Origin: Caprimulgus europaeus
Lineage: Eukaryota > Chordata > Aves > Caprimulgiformes > Caprimulgidae
Length of the DNA stretch: 64,000 nt
Assembly: GCA_907165065.1 (NCBI GenBank)
Contig: OU015525.1
Location: 42,638,037 to 42,702,036, forward strand
Reading direction: 5' to 3'
The notes beneath the pieces are model-generated. The model saw nothing but the letters and a program-made list of their open reading frames with translations. It was not told where the DNA came from and did not search any database. Positions 24,367 to 35,328 of the stretch are shown piece by piece; positions within the stretch are counted from its first letter, which is position 1; each line of letters opens with the position of its first letter. The position numbers were made by a program, and so were the translations under genes.

Positions 24367-25165
24367 CATAGAATGGTTAGGGTTCGAAGGGACCTTAAAG
24401 ATCTAGTTCCAACCCCCCCCTGCCATGAGTAGGGACACCTTCTACTAGACCAGGTTGCTCAAAGCCTCATCCAACCTGGCCTTAAACACTTCCAGGGATG
24501 GGGTAGCCACAACTTCCTTGGGCAATCTGTTCCAGTGTCTCACCAGCCTCGTAGTAAAGAATTTCTTCCTAATGTCTAATCTAAATCTACTCTCTTCAAT
24601 TTTATAGCCACTGCCCCTTGTTTTATCACTACCTGCCCCTGTAAAAAGTCCCTCCCTAGCCTTCCTGTAGGTCCTCTCCAGATCCTAGAAGGTTGCTACA
24701 AGGTCTCCCCAGAGCCTTCTCTTCTCCAGGCTGAACAGCCCCAACTCTTTCAGCCTGCCCTCATAGGAGAGGTGCTCCAGCCCATCCTCGTGGCTCCCTC
24801 TGGACTCACTCCAGTAGGTCCATGTCCTCCTTATTTTGGGGTCCCCAGAACTGGGTGCAGTACTCCAGGTGGGGTCTCATGACAGCAAAGTAGAGGGAGA
24901 GAATCACTTCCCTTGACCTGCTGGCCACACTTCTCATGATGCAGCCCAGGATATGGTTGGCCTTCTGGGCTGTGAGCACAGGTTGCTGGCTCATGTTGAA
25001 CTTCTCATCCACCAGTACCTCCAAGTCCTTTTCCACAGGGCTTCTCTCAAGCCATTCTCCACCCAGCCTTTATTTGTGCTTGGGGTTGCCCCAACCCAGG
25101 TGCAGGACTTGGCACTTCGCGTTGTTGAACTCCATGAGGTTTGCTTCCCACATCTTAGGAGCTTT
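24367..25165 (-). mobile_element. CR1 LINE, minus strand, with the last part of the RT open reading frame
   Basis: The 3' tail is at 24367 (reverse of TTCTATG), followed by the conserved 3' noncoding region. Further in is a broken ORF2 end: minus-strand frames at 24806-25036 and 25070-25258 show typical CR1 stretches such as [26 protein letters not shown] and V-M-R-P-H-L-E-Y-C. They lie in different frames, so the copy is frameshifted and dead. It is 5'-truncated after the catalytic part of the RT. The exact 5' edge is approximate. Confidence 0.93.
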
Positions 25166-28100
25166 GCTGAAGCAGGACACAATGCCAATGCTGGAAACAA
25201 GTAGCAAAGCAGAAGGTACTGTACTCTTTCTCTGTGAACATTTCTTCAGCTGCTGCATCTGTCAGATGTGGAGAGGTCTGAAGCAGATTATGTCTCCCGT
25301 GACACTTTTGCTATGGGAGGTGAAAAATATCCAGCACAATCTGAAGGGTTTCCAGGAGTTGTGAAAGATAAACATGCTTTTTTTTTAAAAAAAAAAAAAA
25401 AAATCTATCAGATATTAATCCAGCCAGAGAATTTGTCACTGGGGTAGCAGCTCCCTATTTAGCAAGGTATAAACTTCCCTTTTTCCTAAACGTCCCGGGC
25501 GTTATGGAATTTGCAGCTTAAACAGCTGAGAGGAGATGAGCACAGCTCAAGTATTTGAGGAACTGCATTACATAGACAAGTAGGGTCATAACGTATTAAA
25601 ACATTTGCAAAACACATTCCAGTGAGATGAAGTTAAACAGCTAGAGCATCTTTGCACGTAAGAAAGGCATTGAGGAGCAGAATGGGTAATCTCGGAAATC
25701 GGCTGCCCAGGCACATTCCTCTGGTGGCTGAACTCACATTTGATAACTCTGAACTCCCTGTCACTGGTTTTTAGGGCAAATTCAGTTGGTATTACAGGGT
25801 AAGTGATGCTGGAGCTTATGTAAGAATTTTTTCCTTCCGATGTCCCACTGTATTTCTAAGCTGTACGTGATTGTAGGCTGCCTTGCAAGCATATGTTTGG
25901 GTAAGAGATAGAGTACTATGCAATATACTTTTTCCTGAAAATCTTATATATAAATAGTATGGGTGGGAAAGATTAACTCAGTTGTCCTCCAGTTCTATGG
26001 CAGTTTGAAAACTGGTCTGGCTGTCCTAGGGGAATGATGTAATATTGTCAATGGTAAGCAGGAGTAGAGCCAGGGATTTGAAGTTCATGCACAGAGCTCA
26101 TAGGCTGCTTTTCTATGCTCCATCCAACATGCACTTGGTGCAGCTGCATGGTCATGACTCTTTCCCCTCTCATCCCTGTTAGCTGTTGCTTTTGAGCAAC
26201 AGGGGATGGCATATATAAAGAAGATGCAGACTAGGTGGGAAGCTTTCCCCTCATTACTTCCTCAGAAAACTGTGCAGCTACATGCAGTGAAAGTACTTGC
26301 CCAGCACATTTAATAGTGATGCACAAATGTGTCCTGTTGATGAAGGTGAAATGAGAAGTTGTCTGTGCAATATATAAAAGGCAAAACAGCTAGGAAAGTT
26401 TCTCAGAGATCTGAATCCACAAATGCCTTTCAGAAAGCTGAAGGCACTGTTCTGAGGGTGACAAACAGGTTACAAAGGCTTTTTTTTTATTGTCTTGTGT
26501 CACAAAGTTGTTCTTAATATTAAATAGTAATAATCATAATAGGCAGGATATATCCATACTCTAACTCTCCACTACCAACCATTTAACAATATACAGAAAA
26601 TCACCTGCAGTGCTAACTGAAAAATTAAAATATATTGTGTATCATCACTTGAAAACTTCTTTGAATAATGCGTGCACACAATAATGAGTAAAATCAGGAG
26701 ATAAATTGATGAATAGTGTAACTAAAAGTAAATAATAAAGTGGCAATCCTAGTTGTCATTGGTCAGTTTCTTAATAAGATATGCAGATTTAGGATTAATT
26801 TACTCTTAAATCAGCATCCACTTTTGCAAGGCTAAGTGCTGATAAATGTCATATGCTGTTGGTATTAAGTGAAAAAAAATTGTCTTTCTGGCTCTAAGGC
26901 TAAATGCTATTAGCCCTAATGAGCTATCAAGGTGATATGATAAAGGCCCTGTTGAATATTTATACAGAATTAAATTAAATATGTATGTGCCATTTGCTCT
27001 ACAAAGAGCATAAGGGAAAATGCGACTAATACATAAAGGCGAGGATTAGTTTACTTGTTAGTTCATGATCATGATATAGATGGAATTTCCTTCCATAAAA
27101 ACAGCATGACAAAGAGTTCATGAATATTTTCATCGGTAGCTAATGTTTCCATTCCCAGAAGAGAGCTCTAAGCCCACAAACAAAAAGGCTGCTACATTTA
27201 AGATTCAAGGGAATGTCACCACAAAATGTAAACTGTCTGCAAGAAACTTTCAGCTTTGATAGTTTTATTGCATTAGAGACAAGTGCATCATAGCTGTGAA
27301 GTGTATCATACCACAGACATGACCCATATTTATAAAAAAAATCTTTGGCTAATATAGAATTTTGTTGTTAGAAATCTGTGTTGTAATGGTGCAGGTCTGG
27401 GCTCTGCTGTTAGCAATGAGAGCTTGTAGGTGGAGGGCAGTATTGTGTTGCAATTTCATTATAATTTTCAGGTGAAAGGTGCAGCTTTTCCACTGTTACA
27501 AGTGTGAGAACATATTTTCAGAGGATGGCACAATGAATTTAAGTGAATTCATTGTCTGACATTTAGGATTGTTCAAAACATAATAGATTAAATTACAGAT
27601 CAGTAAGTAACATCTAGGTGCAGTATATATACATTTTGAATATGACTATGTCATAGAAATTATTTGGCTTGTTTAATAGCTTAAAAACAATTATCTCCTA
27701 GAATAACGATAGTCCTCAGAAGTTAATATGAATTAGTTAAATAGAATCTGACTTTGAGGTCTTGTGTAAACAGTTTCTGCACAGAGCTGATTTGAAATAG
27801 CAATATCAAGTATTTGGAGCTACGTTACCTTCTGCCAAAATTAAATCTTGCATCATTTTGATCATACTCATGTGCCTTTCTCAGTTTTTTTCTCCCTTCT
27901 TCTTGAAAATAGGAATGATAGGCAAACAAAATTGGAAGGAATATTACCCAATTATGGGTAATAAAAAAGTGCTTCAGCAGATCTGCAGTAACTAACACAT
28001 AGGAGAAATAGAACAGTGAGGCTAAAGTTGGAATAACATTCTTAAAAGTAGATATTTAGCAGAAGGAGTTAGAGATGTCGTAAGTGGGGAAAATATTTTC

Positions 28101-29489
28101 TACAATGTATTATGGGGAAATATTTTCCACAATGTACAACGGGAAAAGGTTTACAGCGTTCAAAATATGATAATTAGAAAATCAGCAAGTTTCTATAAAG
28201 GGAAAAAAAATCCGCAACCGTCTAGAGATGTTTTTATTTTCAGTTGAGTGCTGTGACACCTTTTCCACAGAAGGAGAACAGAAATTCGGGAAGTTCTCAT
28301 TATAGCTGTTGAACAAACCTAAACGGGCAAACACTTATTAGTTTTTTCCAAGTGAATGCAAATTCTAGTGGCAAACAGCAAAGTTCTAAGAAATGAGATA
28401 ATTAAGTTACAGGATTACACTCTATTACTTCTAAGCAAGTCTTATAGAGCATTTTACTACGTTTCTATTTTTTTATACTATTTTAACATCTCTACTTAAG
28501 AGACAGCTAGCCTATGCCTATAGACCATGTAATAAGATCTTCTGTTTAACATGCAGTGTGGTCCAAGAAGCAGCTAGGATATATCTGGAGTGGGATAGTG
28601 AGCGATGTCTTTCAGTGCCTGAAAGCATATTGGGAAGAGCAAGGAGTCACTGGGCTCTGTGCCTTCCTGATGCTCTGGGCTTAGGGTACATGTGTGCTGC
28701 ATTACAGACAGCATCCATGGTACCAGATATGTATGCACTCTGCAGTCATTTGTTGCATGGGTAGTCATGGCCCTGATGCCTACTGAGGTTGTGCCTATTT
28801 GTCCAGCATTCCAAGATATCCAGCATCCTACACACTGAATATCAGGAAACACTAGCTGGTGGTCACTACAAGAAATACTGCATGTCTCCAAGTAATACAT
28901 TTCTCAGTATTTTTCCCTCATTAACTGTCATATAAAATACAAGTGAAGGAATATTCACATTCAGAGCAGTTTATTCTATTTTTCTGTAGAACTTGAGGGC
29001 AGTTCCAGGTAATATTGTGTGAATAGTCGAGGCTACAGGAAGAAAAAAGGCTCCAGTTTTTTGGGAGGAAACAAGAAGGAAGTCGGAAATAGTAATGGGC
29101 TGCTTGTTGTAGAAAGATATGTAATAGGGAAGATACACACACAAAGTAGCAAATGAAGTGGAGTGGTATGCTAGGAACTTCTGTCAACACACAACTTTTA
29201 GGAAATTTAATGTTGCGAAAAAATACCACAAAGGCAGGGGCAATCTGTCTGTCCTTCCAATACCCCTTATAAGACAGCAAACTTTGGCTTGTTTAGGGTA
29301 TGGCCAGGCAAAAATCTACTGAGAAGCTGCCATGATGCCCATGAAAACAGGTGATTTTCAAAGAAAATGACCTTAAAACTCAGGAGTAAATAATCCCATT
29401 TTACAGGAATACATATAATTCTGGCAAAAGGCCTACTTGCCCAAGCAAGGGGCTTCTTGAACTAAAATGCAAAACGGGAACATATAAAA
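25166..29489. other. Intergenic, no gene recognised
   Basis: Includes a T-run followed by an A-run near 25378-25403, an AT-rich unique block at 26860-27160 that looks like a candidate conserved noncoding element, and a diverged 27-bp tandem duplication at 28086-28140. Small frames at 28558-28764 and 28921-29280 have no recognisable domain. Confidence 0.55.
28086..28140 (+). repeat. Two-copy tandem repeat, about 27 bp
   Basis: GGGGAAAATATTTTCTACAA... (28086-28113) is followed directly by GGGGAAATATTTTCCACAAT... (28114-28140). The copies differ by one length change and a few substitutions. A third partial start (GGGAAAAGG) follows. Confidence 0.8.
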
Positions 29490-30355
29490 AAGAGGAAATG
29501 ATGACAGGCTGCAGAGGTGTAGTATAAAAGCATTGCTTGGACATATATGAAATTGGGAAGGTCAAAATGCAGCTTCACCTAAGGGTAGTAGGAGACCTAA
29601 AGGAAGCATTTGACAAGTTTACTCACAGAGAAGCTCAGAGAAAATATAAGCTTTGGGTGAATGGTGGGAGACAACTGAGAAAGAGACGACACAGAGAAGG
29701 CTGAAATACTCAACAGTTACACATGCAACCCCCCCCCCCCCCCCTTTAGTCTTCACAGGAAAATTAACCCTATCATGGCTTGTGAAGAAAAGGGAGAGCT
29801 ATCACTGAGAACAGGTGACAGGCTATGGAAGGTGGATGGGAAAGGTAAATGAAGGATCAGGGGAGCTTTAGGTTGCCTCGCCCCTGTTCTTGGAAAGATC
29901 GTTAACAATGTGGCCTCATTTAAAAACAAAAACAAAAACAAAAAACCAAACCTCATAATTTTCAGCAGGCATATGTGCAAAGCAAGGAGTCTCTGGGCTC
30001 TCTGTCTTCCTGATGCTCTGAGGTGTAACTCTAGGCATCCACACAGTCTGTGACACAACCAGCTGAATAGCTCTGATAAAGCAGGACCAGGTGTTACAGC
30101 AGAAACCAAGCTAATATGAGTCAACAGTGTTCTCATCACTATTAAGACAAAACCCATGCTGAGCTACCTTGGGAGAAGCATGACCAACAGGAAAGTTTTA
30201 TTCTGTCTGCTTGGCACAGCTGAGGCTGCTGTAGTGTGTCCTTTTCTGGGTTCCCTGTTTCAAGAAAGATGTTGGACTGAAAGAAGGTCTATCAGAGAGC
30301 TACCAAGATAGTCAGAGGTATCTGGCTTGTGGGTCAGGGCTGGGGTACTAAGGGA
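29490..30355 (+). mobile_element. CR1 LINE, plus strand, eroded 5' and middle part
   Basis: Stretches resemble the CR1 segment upstream of the RT (GAAATTGGGAAGGTCAAAAT, then GAGAAGGCTGAAATACTCAA and TAGTCTTCACAGG at 29749-29761). Later ones resemble the CR1 end region (AAAACCCATGCTGAGCTACC, TTTTCTGGGTTCCCTG, GAGAGCTACCAAGATAGTCA). The RT core is not recognisable, so an internal deletion is likely. A 16-base C run (29729-29744) and A/C-rich tract (29925-29952) interrupt it. It probably continues at 30655 after a nested CR1 of opposite orientation. Confidence 0.55.
29729..29744 (+). repeat. Homopolymer run of 16 C
   Basis: Uninterrupted C run inside the eroded CR1 region. It is prone to sequencing error, and its length is the least certain base count nearby. 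Confidence 0.9.
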
Positions 30356-30654
30356 CTATAGAATCATAGAATTGTTTGGTTGGAGTCCAGCTGTACCTGT
30401 ACACACTGATCACCTCACCTACCCATCTTTCAAATACCTCCAGGGATGGTGACTCAATCACTTCCTCAGGTAGCTTGTTCCAGTGTCTGACAACCCTTTC
30501 AGTGAAGAAATTTTTTCTGATATCCAATCTGAACCTCAGTTGGTGCAACTTGAGGCCATTTCCTCTTGTTCTATCACTAGTTACTTGGGAGAAAAGACAC
30601 ACACCTGCCTCCCTACAACCTCCTTTCAGGGAGTTGTAGACATATTGCTACATA
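30356..30654 (-). mobile_element. CR1 LINE 3' end, minus strand, nested
   Basis: The tail TATAGAATCATAGAATTG at 30356-30374 marks the 3' end on the minus strand. The body reads on the minus strand with a short open frame (30348-30602) holding the CR1 end motif [20 protein letters not shown]. It is 5'-truncated near 30650. It is flanked on both sides by plus-strand CR1-like sequence. Confidence 0.88.
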
Positions 30655-31036
30655 GTGGGGAGGGGTTTTTAATGGCATCATACAACTCCTGGAGAGCAGC
30701 CTAAGGGGGTACCTGGTGGCAGCCTCAGATCACTTGAAGAGGAGTTGCAAGCACAGTAAAGGCTTTCTTGGATAGTGAAAGATGATAAAGCAAGGGACAA
30801 ATTACAATTTGGAAAGTTCAGAATGGCCTTTCTTGGCTAGGAGGGTGGTGCAGCACTGGATTAGGTTGCCCAAAGGAGCTAGGCTAGGATCAGTGCTCTT
30901 GGAGGCTTTCAGGACCCTGTTGGACAAAGCCACAGCTGACCTACTCTAGTGCTGGAGAAGTCCCTTCTACTTAAGCAGGGGGCTGGACGGGTTGATCTGC
31001 AAAGATGGCTTCCAACCAGCACATCTGTGATCATGT
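30655..31036 (+). mobile_element. CR1 LINE 3' part, plus strand
   Basis: Recognisable CR1 3' phrases are GGTGGTGCAGCACTGGATTA, GGAGGCTTTCAGGACC and GGGGGCTGGACGGGTTGATC, and the copy ends in CATCTGTGATCATGTA. The subfamily differs from the copies at 16.6, 43 and 61 kb. It is probably the continuation of the copy that stops at 30355. Confidence 0.8.
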
Positions 31037-33537
31037 AAATTCAATGAGCATTTATACATTTTATACATGTGGTTATATAGCATTATATTTTTCACAGTTA
31101 AAAGAAAAAGGCAAACCAACAATCCAAAACAGAAGACTAATTGTCATGATTCAGAACGTCAGCCATCAGCTAACAGAGAACTTGGTGGATTCTCATGGGA
31201 TTAGAGATGCATTTGCTTCCTCAGACTTGTTAGGTATCAGATGAATATTTTTAAATGTGGGAGGAAAACTGGCGGCCCTTACAGGCCTTTGATTTACTGA
31301 CTGAGCAGCAATATATCAACTTCTAGCTTGGTTATGTCACTTTAGCAGAATTTACCAAAGCCTTCTATGGAGCCAGGTAACTTTCAAGCTATACTTCAAG
31401 CACATCGGTAGTTTCATTAAAGAAAAAGACATGGATTAAGTTACAACGGTATTAAAATCTCAGGAAAGGAAACGGTCATTTAATACATGAAAATAACTTA
31501 ACAGTCATGAAGGGAAATAACAATCATGAGCAAAATGGTAATCTCTGGGTTTCTGGCCAGGTTGCTAGACATCAGTTGAAGTCTATTTGCTTTGTCTCAG
31601 TCCTGAGATATTTTATTGCCAAATGGTGCAGTGTGTTAGTGAGCAAGAAGACCCAAAACCAGAACACAAAACAATAGAGCAGAATTGCATTAGTGCAATC
31701 AGTACGCTTTACTACGTCATGTATTAATATCTTGTTCAAAATCAAATAACTGTAGTGGATTCAGTTACATACAATTAATGACTGCTTGAGGGCTAAAGCC
31801 TTAATTTTTTCATATATGAGAAATATGCTGCCTTTTGCCCTCTTAAGCAGCAAGAATGATCTAGGTCCATTACAGTTTGGTCTGTTTTGTAAACCCTGGG
31901 CACATGCACTGGAAATACACTTTATTTATGGAATCTGTATTGTTGAAGCATCTACTGAGAAAAAGCAGAAACTAGCTCAAAATGCTTTTTCTGCATTTCC
32001 TAGCCTAAACATATAGGCTGTTGTCTTTGTTGAGCAACGACATCTGTTACTCTGGAAAAACAGATGTGTAAAGTATTCTGCCAGTCAGGAAACATCAAAA
32101 AGGTGAAGACGAGTCTTCAGCAGCTAGAGAGGCAGCAATGAAATTGGAAGAAAAGACAGATGCAATATGTGCTTACAAACAGAGTGTGCGAAAGAGGAAA
32201 AAATATATCATGTGAATTGTTTAACTTGAAATTATTAAGAAAAGCTCCAGGAAGAAAAGAATATTGTGAAGGCCTGCTTATGCTTTTGTTTTCTTTAATT
32301 ACATTCCTTATTTATAACAGCATTGATGACTTAGGGGTTTCCCAGGAATCCTTTCATAGTTCTGGATGCTGATTTATACAGAATCTCATGGGTTTTTCTA
32401 TAGAGGGGGTGTTGGATTAGTTGAACAATAACTGGGAATAATTCTTGGCCACATTATCACAATTCATGAGATGAAAGTCTGGCTCCAGGAGATCAAATAA
32501 GAGGTTTTTTTTATTTGATATCAGGACTTTGCCCTGTTTTTTCATTTTTTTCACAGCTTGATTAGAGCTGACAAAAAAGGAAAAAAGTGGTGGCATGCTG
32601 GCGGTTTTGTAGTGGCATTAGAACTGAGAAGTCCCAGCCCTTGTAATCTTGTGATTTTTTAATTTTTTTTTAAGCCTTGAACTATGGATTTTAATGCTTT
32701 ATGTGTGTGTGTAAACTTGGAAAAATAGCTTGACTAAATGTTCTAATTTCAGAAGATAAATGGATTTAAAATTAAATATTTTTTTAAAAAAATCTTATAT
32801 TTTTAGGCATCTGAAATGATGTTTTTGTGATCTGACATGCTGGAATGCTTGGAATAGCCAGTCTTGGATCTCCCCAGGTTTCTCAAATCCTGATATATTT
32901 CAAAATAACCTTGATGCTGCAAAAGTTGACTAGAGGTCTTTGTCCTTTCCATCCAAGCCCAGCATGAAAAAGGTAGAGTTGAGAAACAATGATTAAATAG
33001 AAAAGTATAGTTCAGACAACACTTTTTAACTTCTACAAAGTTTTACTCCATTCTGTGTTTTCCCTGAACTTTTACTTCTTCCTTTGCAGCGTTCAAAGTT
33101 ATGGAATTTGGGAGATATTTTGGTAGCATTTCTTGCTTGGGGAGAATTAATCTCCTGACCTTTATATGATGCACTGTGTCTATGGATGTCTTTGAGACTA
33201 TTTTAATCTCAAGGTTGCAAGCTAAGACAAATGCAGGCAACACTTGTTTTGCTTCTGGGCACCTTGAAGGGTGTTAGCAAAAAAGCTAAAAGTAGAACTG
33301 AGCAGGCATATAGGAAATACCACCCTGTATTAGATCCAAACCCCACCTAATCCCAGACCATGTCTTCAGCAATGACTAGTGCCATATACTTCAGATAAGA
33401 ATGGGATTACATGGCCTTTGCTCCTCCAGAGACATTTGAAGTCTTATTCTGAGTTGTAATCATTTGAAATTGGCTTAAATCCCAAAGGCTGTAGTTTAAT
33501 ATCTCTTGCACTGAATCAGTTGTAGTGAATTATGATA
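31037..33537. other. Intergenic, no gene recognised
   Basis: AT-rich sequence without a repeat or exon that I recognise. Short frames at 31786-32016, 32160-32372 and 33043-33243 look like chance. Confidence 0.6.
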
Positions 33538-33589
33538 CTGTAGATCAGGGGTCCTCAAACTACGGCCCGTGGGCTGGATACGGCCCCCC

Positions 33590-34070
33590 AGGGTCCTCAA
33601 TCAGGCCCGCCGGTATTTACAGAACTCCCCGCCCCATCTCCCCCCTTCCCCCCTGCCCGCTGGGTGTTGGGGGGGGAAACCAAACAGCCTCAGATGACTT
33701 CCTGCTACTTAATCCACGTGCCAGCCTCTGCAGTCCTCAGTCCTCAAACACCTGCCAGGACTGGGCTGGAACCAGCGCCTCGACCTGCCCCCCTGCGGCT
33801 GGCGAGAGGCGCGGGCATCTCCTCTGCCGGGCCAGCTCAGTCGGCAGCCTCTGGACTGCGAGGTCCAGCCAACTTGGGTGAATCGCCAGAGCCCCAGGGC
33901 GGCAAAGTTCCTTCAGTCCCTTCTGGCCACCCTTTCCGGACTGCGCGGCCAGGCTGAGGAGGGGGGCGGCGGCATCAGCGAGGTGGGCGACTCCCCCGTC
34001 TCTCCCTCCCTCCCTCCAGCTCCCAGGCAGGACAAGCGAGCCAGCACCACTGGGAAGCGGGCGCACCATC
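33590..34070. other. GC- and CpG-rich leader of the hAT element
   Basis: A roughly 480-base segment with many CpG pairs and G/C runs, in contrast to the AT-rich flanks. Open frames on both strands here (33525-33881, 33737-34072, 33878-34174) follow from the low stop-codon density of GC-rich DNA and carry no known domain. Confidence 0.75.
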
Positions 34071-34929
34071 ATGTCAAAAAAAAAGAAAAATTGACTCCTA
34101 GTGCAGGGTATTCCAAGAAAAGTGGACGTCTGATTATTTTTTCACTGAGTACAAAGAAAGAACTGTTTGTCTGATATGCCAGAATTCAGTGTCTGTGGTC
34201 AAGGAATACAATTTGTGTCAACACTACGAAACTCAACATAAAGATAAATATGATTCAGGAATTTCTGTCTGAGCTAAATGTTGCCTATGAAGATATTCTG
34301 TACCACACAGAAGTCCATTGGCTGAGTCAAGGGAGAGTTTTGAAACAATTTTATGACTTACTTCCACAGGTTTATGATTTTATGCTTTCTAAAAACAAAG
34401 AAGTACCAGAGCTCAAAGATGCAGAATGGAAATGGCACCTTGTGTTTCTGACAGGTGTAACAGAGCTACTGAACAATTTCAATGTCCAACTTCAAGGAAA
34501 ATACATATCTGTGATATGTATTCACATGTGAAAGCATTTCAAGTCAAATTAGACCTGCTCATTTACCAAGTAAAGGAGGAAAACTTCTGCCATCTCCCCA
34601 CAACTCAAAACCTGTCTGCAGAAAAACCAGCAGTTGCATTCCCAAACAAAACATGTATGAATGTACTAGAAATGTTGCAAAAGGAGTTTCAAATTAGATT
34701 TAAAGAGCTTTGTCTCCATGAACAGGACATACAGCTTTTCTGGAACCCATTTTCTGTTGACATTGAAACTGTTGATCTGATTTACCAAATGGAATTGGCC
34801 GAACTACAGACTTGTGACTCGCTGAAAGATGCATTCAAATCAAGCAGCCTTACTAATTTCTGTGCATCTCTCCCCTCAGAGACATATCATAATCTCAGGA
34901 ACCATGCACTCAAAATTGCAACTGTCTTT
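34071..34929 (+). pseudogene. hAT transposase pseudogene, N-terminal BED finger and part of the RNase H-like region
   Basis: Resembles the transposase domain of GTF2IRD2/Charlie8-like proteins. In order it has a BED finger, a large internal deletion, then segments V-H-W-L-S-Q-G-R and V-P-E-L-K-D-A-E-W, then D-M-Y-S-H-V-K-A-F-Q-V-K-L and P-S-E-T-Y-H-N-L-R-N-H-A-L-K-I-A-T-V-F at the end. The frame changes between the 34250-34500 part and the 34500-34929 part. Transposition needs the catalytic DDE region, most of which is lost here. The last codons before the LTR (Val-Phe, 34924-34929) are repeated after it. Confidence 0.85.
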
Positions 34930-35328
34930 TGTTGGGGCCTTAGTGGTATTACATGGCTATGATACCGGCTAGGCCGCAATTAGGCCGCTCTCAGTTATGT
35001 GCCAGAAAAGATAAGCTGGAGGAAAGAATGTGCCTACGTGGCGAAGTAATAAACAGTAACTGAAGAAGATGGATGCCAGCTGGAAAACAGGACATTACGG
35101 CGAGGAAGTGAACCTGAACCAAGATAAGAGCGAACCAGTGAGACTGAGAAGTCAACGTGTGAATAGTAGCTATTAACCAATAGTAATTAGCTTCGTAGTG
35201 TGTGGACACGTATACAGAACTTAAAGGGGTATATAACAAGCAGCTTTCTGATAATAAAGTGGATTGAGTTTGCATCCCGTGGATGTGTGATTAACTCATT
35301 TCCCGCTCACCCAGAATTGCCCTCAGCA
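34930..35328 (+). mobile_element. Solo LTR (399 bp) of a class II-like ERV, inserted in the hAT transposase
   Basis: Begins TGTTGGGG and ends CTCAGCA, so it has TG...CA ends. It is flanked by a perfect 6-bp target-site duplication GTCTTT (34924-34929 and 35329-35334). A TATA box lies at 35230-35236, and AATAAA follows closely at 35253-35258. That spacing recalls alpharetrovirus-type LTRs, where the poly(A) signal sits just before the cap site. With the 6-bp duplication this points to a class II (alpha/beta-like) element. No internal viral sequence is present, so it is a solo LTR formed by recombination. Confidence 0.9.

Larger units (their letters stand above)
33546..34929 (+). mobile_element. 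hAT DNA transposon relic (Charlie/GTF2IRD2 type), left part
   Basis: Starts with the hAT terminal sequence CAGGGGTCCTCAAACTACGG at 33546, preceded by an 8-base stretch CTGTAGAT that fits the hAT target-site pattern (T at 2, TA in the middle, A at 7). A GC- and CpG-rich leader follows to 34070. The transposase starts at about 34071 with a BED zinc finger: C-x2-C at 34168-34179 and H-x4-H at 34222-34239. A large middle part of the transposase is missing (joint near 34250-34255). The C-terminal half resumes with T-E-V-H-W-L-S-Q-G-R-V-L-K and runs to 34929. The copy is dead: an extra A in the A run at 34076-34084, an in-frame TAG shortly after, and a small deletion near 34500. Confidence 0.88.

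Noticed and set aside
28850-28885. TGGTCACTACAAGAAATACTGC considered as an ALKAL1-like exon piece
   Set aside because: Only a few residues resemble the Tyr-Tyr-Lys motif; the surrounding frame does not match and has no splice sites.
33525-34174. Open frames of 93-118 codons on both strands
   Set aside because: GC-rich hAT leader has few stop codons; low-complexity products without conserved motifs. Only the part after 34071 is transposase.
34991-35275. 94-codon minus-strand open frame
   Set aside because: Antisense to the solo LTR; no viral or host domain.
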